A stretch of 5,608 bases of DNA from Candidatus Dadabacteria bacterium (GTDB taxonomy: Bacteria > Desulfobacterota_D > UBA1144 > Nemesobacterales > Nemesobacteraceae): the NCBI GenBank assembly GCA_026709745.1, contig JAPOSJ010000135.1, forward strand, positions 1-5,608, given 5' to 3'. The notes under the pieces are model-generated. The model saw only the letters and a program-made list of their open reading frames with translations, searched no databases and was not told where the DNA came from. The translations under genes were made by a program, and so were the position numbers. Of the stretch, positions 1-4,767 are shown one piece after another (within the stretch, counting starts at the first letter, position 1; each line of letters begins with the position of its first letter).

Positions 1-104
1 AACGTCTAGGCTTTTTCGTCGGTCAGGTGATGAAAAAAACAAGGGGAAAAGCCGACCCAGCAGTTGTAAACCAGTCCCTCAGAGAATTCCTTGAGAAAAA
101 ATGA
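1..104 (+). CDS. gatB: GatB, Asp/Glu-tRNA amidotransferase subunit B (3' end only)
   Basis: Only the last 33 codons are present, read from base 3 to the TGA at 102-104; the 5' part lies left of the window. The tail LGFFVGQVMKKTRGKADP, followed by a short helix ending in LREFLEKK, matches the extreme C-terminus of GatB, where a YqeY-like helical domain closes with a (L)GFxVGQVMKxTxGKAxP motif. From family knowledge, GatB is the tRNA-binding subunit of the cytoplasmic GatCAB complex, which converts misacylated Glu-tRNA(Gln) and/or Asp-tRNA(Asn) to the correct amide form using ammonia released from glutamine by GatA. Its presence implies that the organism lacks at least one of GlnRS or AsnRS. 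The gene runs convergently into nuoF. A free-standing YqeY protein has a similar C-terminus, so GatB is likely rather than certain from so short a piece. Confidence 0.8.
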   Translation, partial: RLGFFVGQVMKKTRGKADPAVVNQSLREFLEKK

Positions 105-137
105 TGGAACCATGTGGAATATCCAGAGCTGAATGCA

Positions 138-155
138 CTTGGGATTTCCCGCAAG
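138..155. terminator. Small hairpin between convergent gatB and nuoF (possible weak terminator)
   Basis: CTTGGG and CC-G-CAAG can pair across the loop ATTTC, with one bulged G, giving a six-pair stem in the 53-base spacer between the two stop codons. There is no T-tract directly after the stem on either strand; the nearest on the plus strand is at 172-176, inside nuoF. It is the only structure in the spacer and is suitably placed for either transcript, but it is a weak candidate. Confidence 0.25.
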
Positions 156-157
156 CC

Positions 158-1414
158 CTAAGATTCACCTCTTTTTATATGCTCTTCAAACTCGCCCCTG
201 AATTTTCTCACTATCGATTCAATGGGCATGGCACAACCATCCGCAAGGGCGCATATGGTGGTTCCTCTCATCTGGGAACACGCATCAAGTATTATGTCAA
301 TGTACTCAATAGATCCCTTACCCTCGTCAATCTCTCTCAGTATTTTCTCAAGCCACCATGTTCCTTCTCTGCACTGAACGCACTGCCCGCATGATTCATC
401 CCTATAGAAATGGGCAAGATTCTGAGCTACTTTGATCATGCTTACCGTTTCATCCATCACAGTTACTCCTGCCGTTCCGAGCATGGAACCCGCAGCCGCC
501 ACTGTATCGAAATCCATCGCGATATTCAGTTCTTCAGCGGAGAAGACAGCGGAAGAAGAACCTCCTGGAGAAACTGCCTTTATTTTTCTTCCCTCGGGAA
601 CCCCTCCGCCGTATTCATCAATCAGTTCAAGAAGATTTATTCCGAGGGGAAGCTCGTAAAGTCCGGGGTTGTTGACATGTCCGCTCAGCCCGAAAATCTT
701 CGTACCGGTATTTCTGGGAGTTCCTATCGAGGCAAACCAGTCAGCCCCGTTGTTTATTATATGCGGAACGCAGGCAAGCGTCTCCACATTGTTAACTATG
801 GTGGGACAGCCGAAAAGGCCTACCTGGGCCGGGAAAGGCGGCTTGGGTCTGGGTTCTCCTTTTTTTCCCTCTATTGACTCAAGAAGGCCGGTTTCCTCTC
901 CGCATATATAGGCTCCGGCGCCCATATAGAGCTTCATGTCAATATCAAAGCCGCTGAGAAATATATTCCTGCCTAGATAGCCGTGCTCGTAAGCCTCATC
1001 AATAGCCTGCTGTATCCTCCTGGCTCCAAAGGGCATCTCTCCTCTTATATATATGTAGGCTTTATGTGAGCGGATAGCGTAGCAGGCGATTATTATTCCC
1101 TCGATCATCTGGTGGGGATCTCTCTCCAGAATCTCTCTGTCCTTGAAGCTTCCAGGTTCGCTTTCATCCGCATTGCAACAGAGATAAACGGGTTTTCTGG
1201 AGTCAGGAGGTATGAAGCCCCACTTTATACCCGCCGGGAAACCCGCGCCTCCCCTTCCACGCAGTCCGGATTTCTTGACCGCATCTGTTACCTCTGCAGG
1301 GGCCATGCCAAGGGCCTTTTTTAGGGCAGAATATCCCCCGGAGGACAGATATGATTCAATTGCGTGGGAGTCAGGTCTGTCGACGTAATTTCTTATGATT
1401 CTCTGCTCGGGCAT
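158..1414 (-). CDS. nuoF: NuoF, NADH-quinone oxidoreductase (complex I) subunit F
   Basis: This 418-residue protein has the usual length and layout of NuoF/51-kDa subunits. Visible motifs are the glycine-rich FMN/NADH loop GRGGAGFPAGIKW (residues 53-65), NADESEPG (81-88), the segment YICGEETGLLESIEG (169-183), and near the C-terminus CGQCVQC (C342, C345, C348) with C388 in TTICALADG. These four cysteines fit the ligands of the N3 [4Fe-4S] cluster. In the family, NuoF oxidises NADH through FMN in the peripheral arm of complex I and passes electrons along the iron-sulfur chain to quinone. There is no N-terminal thioredoxin-like or C-terminal ferredoxin domain, which argues against longer HoxF/HndC-type hydrogenase subunits, although a formate-dehydrogenase diaphorase subunit cannot be excluded. 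ATG at 1414 is supported by GGAG six bases upstream. Unusually, neither nuoE nor nuoG adjoins it: lhgO lies upstream and convergent gatB downstream. C394, close behind C388, is an extra cysteine of unknown meaning. Confidence 0.95.
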   Translation of the reverse strand: MPEQRIIRNYVDRPDSHAIESYLSSGGYSALKKALGMAPAEVTDAVKKSGLRGRGGAGFPAGIKWGFIPPDSRKPVYLCCNADESEPGSFKDREILERDPHQMIEGIIIACYAIRSHKAYIYIRGEMPFGARRIQQAIDEAYEHGYLGRNIFLSGFDIDMKLYMGAGAYICGEETGLLESIEGKKGEPRPKPPFPAQVGLFGCPTIVNNVETLACVPHIINNGADWFASIGTPRNTGTKIFGLSGHVNNPGLYELPLGINLLELIDEYGGGVPEGRKIKAVSPGGSSSAVFSAEELNIAMDFDTVAAAGSMLGTAGVTVMDETVSMIKVAQNLAHFYRDESCGQCVQCREGTWWLEKILREIDEGKGSIEYIDIILDACSQMRGTTICALADGCAMPIESIVRKFRGEFEEHIKRGES

Positions 1415-1420
1415 TTTCCA

Positions 1421-1424
1421 CTCC
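1421..1424 (-). promoter_or_regulatory. Ribosome binding site of nuoF
   Basis: On the minus strand GGAG lies six bases before the ATG at 1414-1412. This is the clearest free-standing Shine-Dalgarno sequence in the window and supports the chosen nuoF start. Confidence 0.7.
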
Positions 1425-1468
1425 GGCTAAGGCAGTTTCCTTACGGAAAAAAGGATAAGTACGGGTAA

Positions 1469-1498
1469 ATATTAAATGCGATTGCCTGAATTTTTCAA
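1469..1498 (-). promoter_or_regulatory. Putative sigma-70-type promoter of nuoF
   Basis: Read on the minus strand, TTGAAA (1498-1493) and TAATAT (1474-1469) are separated by 18 bases. They match the -35 consensus at five of six positions and the -10 consensus at four of six. Transcription would begin near 1462, giving a leader of roughly 50 bases with the GGAG ribosome site near its end. The promoter would let nuoF be transcribed independently of lhgO. This is pattern matching only. Confidence 0.4.
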
Positions 1499-1500
1499 GG

Positions 1501-1518
1501 AAAAACAGAAAAAACAGA
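1501..1518. repeat. Tandem 9-base direct repeat, two copies, A-rich
   Basis: AAAAACAGA occurs twice back to back (1501-1509 and 1510-1518). On the minus strand it is TCTGTTTTT twice and ends two bases upstream of the putative -35 box of nuoF. Such a phased A/T-tract could act as an UP-like element or a regulator site, or could be a chance low-complexity run; the sequence alone does not decide. Confidence 0.5.
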
Positions 1519-1536
1519 GTAGAAAAAGCTTAAGGC

Positions 1537-2754
1537 TCAGTTCATTGGGGAAGCACTCCCTCCAAGGAGCATGTCGGCCACATAACCCGCAAAAGACATT
1601 GAAGAGGTAAAAGCTGGCGATATCGCGTTCAGTACGTGAAGCGTATCTTTTTCCATGCAGACAATATAGTCTGTAACCAGTTTTTTCTCTTTCCAGTCAA
1701 CAAGCTGCGGGCGGATACCGGTTTTCCCAGAAGAAACAATATCACGGGGCAAAAGAGCGGGAACAAGTTTTCTGGCTTCGGAGTAAAAATGGCTTCCCAG
1801 ATATTTTTTCGCCTCTGAGAACGCATTTGCCCTGAAACCTCTGTTATTTGTAAACATTGCCGCGTTTCTGTAGAGAAAACGAAAGGACTCAATCCCCAAG
1901 TCCTGGAAAAGTCCGTAGCTCTCCCTTCCAAGAACCGGAATGGCTGTAGGGCCGATAAAGATCCGTCCAGATGTGCTCCTTGTAAGGTGTATGCCCAGAA
2001 AGGGCATTCTCGGGTCTGGAACCGGGTAGATATTAGCGCGGACAAGGTAAGCCCTTTGCTCAGTAAGTTCTCTATAGTAACCCATAAAAGGGATAGATCT
2101 GTACCTTGAACCCAATTGAAAGTGGCCTGCCACCGTGTCCGCGTGAAGACCGGCAGCGTTTATCAGTTTCCCGTAACTTATCTCCCCCATTGTTGTAAGG
2201 GCTATGCGTCCTTTTTTCTTCCTGCCTGTAAAGGCCGTATCAAAAAACATCTGGACCGTACCGCTTCGCATGATCTTTGAGCAAAGGGATTTAAGAACGC
2301 CCACAGGGTCAAAGACCGATGTCGCTGGAGAGTATATGGCCTCCCCGAACGTGGCGGCGTGCGGCTCTATCCTCGCAAGTTCGTTTTCATCAACCAGATA
2401 GGACTCAACGCCATTTGCCCGTGCCCTGCGATGAAGTTCCCGGAGCCCTTCAAGCTTCTCCTCGGAGTCCGCAACAATAACCTTTCCGCACTCGGACATA
2501 GCGACTCCGTTTTCCAGGCAGAAGTCCCTCATCAAGCGATTGCCCTCAATGCAGTACCGCGCTCTCAGAGAATCAGGCGTGTAATAGATTCCGGCGTGAA
2601 GAACACCACTGTTTCTTCCGCTTGAGTGCACTCCCAGACTTTTTTCCTTTTCCAGAACTATGATCTTCCTGCATCCACGTTGAATAAGCTCGTTTGCGAT
2701 GGCAAGACCCACAATTCCCCCACCAACTATGAGAAAATCACACTTTTTTTTCAT
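1537..2754 (-). CDS. lhgO: L-2-hydroxyglutarate oxidase/dehydrogenase, FAD-dependent
   Basis: The 405-residue product belongs to the DAO superfamily (D-amino-acid/glycerol-3-phosphate oxidase fold). The N-terminus FLIVGGGIVGLAIA carries the GxGxxG dinucleotide loop (G11-G16), and an acidic residue after the second strand (VLEKE, E35) suits FAD ribose binding. HSSGRNSGVLHAGIYY (43-58) is the characteristic signature of the LhgO/L2HGDH family. Further support comes from INAAGLHAD (198-206), GKTGIRPQL (343-351) and the C-terminal NAISPAFTSS (376-385). The family oxidises L-2-hydroxyglutarate to 2-oxoglutarate; the E. coli enzyme delivers the electrons to the membrane quinone pool. No signal peptide or membrane helix is seen, so a peripheral cytoplasmic location is likely. 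The start MKKKCDFLIVGGG places the Rossmann strand where expected, but no good Shine-Dalgarno sequence precedes it, and an A8 run follows the ATG. It is divergent from carD and lies 122 bases upstream of nuoF on the same strand. A related glycerol-3-phosphate-type oxidase is the main alternative. Confidence 0.9.
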   Translation of the reverse strand: MKKKCDFLIVGGGIVGLAIANELIQRGCRKIIVLEKEKSLGVHSSGRNSGVLHAGIYYTPDSLRARYCIEGNRLMRDFCLENGVAMSECGKVIVADSEEKLEGLRELHRRARANGVESYLVDENELARIEPHAATFGEAIYSPATSVFDPVGVLKSLCSKIMRSGTVQMFFDTAFTGRKKKGRIALTTMGEISYGKLINAAGLHADTVAGHFQLGSRYRSIPFMGYYRELTEQRAYLVRANIYPVPDPRMPFLGIHLTRSTSGRIFIGPTAIPVLGRESYGLFQDLGIESFRFLYRNAAMFTNNRGFRANAFSEAKKYLGSHFYSEARKLVPALLPRDIVSSGKTGIRPQLVDWKEKKLVTDYIVCMEKDTLHVLNAISPAFTSSMSFAGYVADMLLGGSASPMN

Positions 2755-2790
2755 TACTAAAACCGTTTTTACCTTTTTGATGCCAGCTTT

Positions 2791-2820
2791 CTAACAAATC
2801 TGACATAAATCAGGTATGAT
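2791..2820 (+). promoter_or_regulatory. Putative promoter of carD
   Basis: CTAACA (2791-2796) and TATGAT (2815-2820) are 18 bases apart, with four and five matches to the sigma-70 consensus. Transcription would start near 2827, about 18 bases before the carD ATG, leaving a very short leader without a Shine-Dalgarno sequence. The -10 match is good and the -35 match is modest. I could not find a convincing promoter for divergent lhgO in the same 90-base spacer. Confidence 0.35.
2800..2813. repeat. Short inverted repeat CTGA-N6-TCAG in the lhgO/carD spacer
   Basis: CTGACATAAATCAG has four-base arms around six bases. It sits between the putative -35 and -10 boxes of carD and within the shared divergent spacer, a typical place for an operator. 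Arms of four bases arise easily by chance, so the assignment is tentative. Confidence 0.25.
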
Positions 2821-2844
2821 AATCTTTTTAATAACATTAATGAA

Positions 2845-3342
2845 ATGAGCAGGAAATTTAAAGCAGGTCAAAATGCGGTGTACCCTGTGCACGGCGTGGT
2901 TGAGGTTCAGGGGGTTGAAGAAAAGGAGATACTGGGTTCGAGGAAGTCCTTTTACATACTCAACGTTCTTGAAAACAACGTAAAACTGATGGTACCCACG
3001 GACAATGTGGAATCTGTTGGTTTACGGCCCATTGTACCGAAAAAAGAAGTAAAGAAAATCCTTAACATACTGAAAGAGGAAAACGGCGAGATACCAAAAC
3101 TGGGTGTCCAGAGCTGGAATAAGAGATACAAAGAGTATGCCGACAAGGTTAAAAGCGGCGACATATATGAAATAGCCAGTGTGCTGAGGGATATACACCA
3201 CTTAAAAAAGGTGAAAAATCTGTCTTTTGGCGAGAAAAGAATAATGGAAAACGCCTTGTCTCATGTAGTCAAAGAACTCTCCATAGCGCTCAGAAAAAAA
3301 GAGGGAGAAGTAAGCAGCCAGATAGAAGAAATCTTCGCCTGA
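2845..3342 (+). CDS. cdnL: CarD/CdnL-family RNA polymerase-binding transcription regulator
   Basis: This 165-residue protein has the two-part CdnL architecture. Residues about 5-62 form the RNA-polymerase-interacting domain (FKAGQNAVYPVHGVVEVQGV, then the ENNVKLMVP strand and NVESVGLR). Residues about 67-163 are helical, with QSWNKRYKEY (89-98), EIASVLRDIHHLKK and LSFGEKRIMENA. The length and motifs closely follow Myxococcus CdnL. In the family, the N-domain contacts the RNA polymerase beta subunit, while the C-domain binds at the upstream edge of the -10 element through a conserved tryptophan, here probably W91, stabilising open complexes at rRNA and other promoters. It lacks the HMGA-like DNA-binding tail of true M. 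xanthus CarD, so the CdnL name fits better. No Shine-Dalgarno sequence precedes the ATG; a two-codon ATG-AAA-TGA overlaps it at 2840-2848. Its stop abuts the stop of the opposing hydrolase gene. Confidence 0.92.
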   Translation: MSRKFKAGQNAVYPVHGVVEVQGVEEKEILGSRKSFYILNVLENNVKLMVPTDNVESVGLRPIVPKKEVKKILNILKEENGEIPKLGVQSWNKRYKEYADKVKSGDIYEIASVLRDIHHLKKVKNLSFGEKRIMENALSHVVKELSIALRKKEGEVSSQIEEIFA

Positions 3343-4767
3343 TTATTCTTCCTCAAGAATATCCCTTCCATCAACTCCCGGGGGAACTTCAAGTCCAAGA
3401 TAACGGACGATGCTCGGGAAGATATCCGCAGTCCGTGCGTAGTCATACTTGGAACGTCGGCTTATAAGGACAGGAACCACCATGTGTTCTTTGTGCAGTG
3501 AGCCATGGGAACCGTGGTGTTCAGGGTTCTCATGTGTGGCCCTAAGATCATAGCCCGGTCTGGCACTCACCACCACATCGCCGGTCCTTGGCGACTCAAA
3601 AAGCTGGAGGATCTGCAGAGGAGCATCAGGATAGTCAGAGTCGATTGTGAGTTGGAGCAACTCCTGAATATCTATCCTCTCCCGGGAAAAACCGTAGCCG
3701 AGCGGGTCACCCGAAACATTGCGGTAGCAGACAGAACCCTCCCCGTCCATACTCACAAGGGCTTCTCCATCCTGATTCATTATCTTCACTTCTCTTCTCA
3801 TATCACTGGTTCTAGCACAGACAATATCTACTTCCGGGCGGCAGCGCAGGTCCTCCACTACATCAGTTATCTCTTCGCAAAGCGTATGTCTTTTCCATCC
3901 GTCAGAATTTTTAAAATAGTAATGCGCCATAGAGTTTCCCGAAACCATGACTGATGAATCAGCATCAAGGAAATGCCTCAGAACATTTGTATAGTAAAGA
4001 GGTCTGAGACCCCGTCTTCTGAGAAAACCCAAGGAATCAAAATGAGAATGCGTGGACGTAAGGCCGTGATCGCTTCCAACAATGAAAAGCGTCTCGCTGA
4101 GTTCCCCACGCTGTTCTATCCGTCGCGCGACCTTACCCACGTAGCGATCAAGCCTCGCATAAGATTCCATAACCTTGCCGTGAAACGGATGGTAGCGGTG
4201 GGAGTAGGCGTCTATGCCGGGAAAAACACAGAAAACAAAACGCGGAGAAGCTTCAAGGGATTCAAGGAGAATTTTTCCCGCCACATCTTCAACGCTATTA
4301 CTTCTGTCAGTGAAGTGACTTTTAACAACCAGATAGTACTTAAGGTACCTAGTCTTGTTGTTCCCCCGAGGATGTATATCCGGGGTTATCTCATTAAGTA
4401 TGCTTACGCTTCCCGGCACCATGCCGAAGAGTGTCGGGGAATCGCACTCTATGTCCCGGTTGATAAGAAACGACTGGGGACCCGCATAGCTTCTGAATCT
4501 GCGCAGGGAAAAAGGGTTTGTCTCATAATACCTTCTGTCAAACCACCTTATACCTGGAAGATTACACCTGCCCGGGAACCTGCCCAGAAGGTAGGGTGTA
4601 TATGCGGGACCCGTAGTTGAAGGGAAAACAGTGACTGCCTTAAGTAATTCTCCGGGTTCCACAATATATTTCTGTATATTATCAAGGTCACCTCTTCTGA
4701 TAAGTTCGGTAAAAACGTCAAGCCTCGCTCCATCGGCAAGAAAGAAAATGCACTTTCTCTCACTCAT
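3343..4767 (-). CDS. Alkaline-phosphatase-superfamily hydrolase (type I phosphodiesterase/nucleotide pyrophosphatase-like)
   Basis: The 474-residue product shows the metal-binding order of the type I phosphodiesterase/nucleotide pyrophosphatase family. D12 lies in FLADGAR, the likely nucleophile T51 or T52 in FPSTTGPAYTPYLLG, D186 and H190 in GIDAYSH (DxxxH), D233-H234 in VGSDHG, and a C-terminal histidine, H418 or H421, in HHGSHGSLH. A complete set suggests an active two-metal (usually Zn) hydrolase of phosphate mono- or diesters; the substrate cannot be read from the sequence. No signal peptide or membrane helix is visible, so it is probably cytoplasmic, unlike many exported relatives. DIFPSIVRYLGLEVPPGVDGRDI (448-470) resembles the C-terminal substrate-side segment common in sulfatase and phosphatase relatives. 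The ATG overlaps the glnE stop as TGATG, with GGGAG six bases upstream, so it is the downstream gene of a glnE operon and probably translationally coupled. Alternatives within the superfamily are a phosphonoacetate-hydrolase-like or phosphoglycerol-transferase-like enzyme. Confidence 0.85.
   Translation of the reverse strand: MSERKCIFFLADGARLDVFTELIRRGDLDNIQKYIVEPGELLKAVTVFPSTTGPAYTPYLLGRFPGRCNLPGIRWFDRRYYETNPFSLRRFRSYAGPQSFLINRDIECDSPTLFGMVPGSVSILNEITPDIHPRGNNKTRYLKYYLVVKSHFTDRSNSVEDVAGKILLESLEASPRFVFCVFPGIDAYSHRYHPFHGKVMESYARLDRYVGKVARRIEQRGELSETLFIVGSDHGLTSTHSHFDSLGFLRRRGLRPLYYTNVLRHFLDADSSVMVSGNSMAHYYFKNSDGWKRHTLCEEITDVVEDLRCRPEVDIVCARTSDMRREVKIMNQDGEALVSMDGEGSVCYRNVSGDPLGYGFSRERIDIQELLQLTIDSDYPDAPLQILQLFESPRTGDVVVSARPGYDLRATHENPEHHGSHGSLHKEHMVVPVLISRRSKYDYARTADIFPSIVRYLGLEVPPGVDGRDILEEE
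3344..3361. terminator. 7-bp hairpin at the zero-gap carD/hydrolase junction
   Basis: TATTCTT (3344-3350) and AAGAATA (3355-3361) form a perfect seven-pair stem with a CCTC loop, starting two bases after the carD stop and lying inside the last codons of the opposing gene (its acidic tail ILEEE and stop). It is AT-rich and no T-tract follows on either strand, so it is a weak intrinsic terminator at best. It is nevertheless the only structure available where the two convergent transcripts meet. Confidence 0.3.

Noticed and set aside
101..394. Plus-strand open frame beginning at the gatB stop
   Set aside because: Most of it is antisense to the C-terminal N3-cluster region of nuoF, has no recognisable motif, and is simply a by-product of that gene's codons.
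410..877. 155-codon plus-strand open frame
   Set aside because: It lies wholly antisense to nuoF, whose motifs are unmistakable; its translation is Ser/Arg-rich and without domain character.
1499..1536. T-rich stretches after the lhgO stop as an intrinsic terminator
   Set aside because: On the minus strand T-tracts follow the stop, but the only stem before them is AGC/GCT, three pairs around five bases, too weak to call.
1629..2045. 138-codon minus-strand frame inside lhgO
   Set aside because: It is an alternative frame within a gene whose family signatures run unbroken on both sides, so it is neither a frameshift remnant nor a separate gene.
3505..4620. Two long plus-strand open frames (149 and 215 codons) opposite the hydrolase
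   Set aside because: Their length is notable, but both are antisense to a gene with a complete set of catalytic motifs. The translations show no domain, and they are split by a stop, as expected for chance antisense frames.
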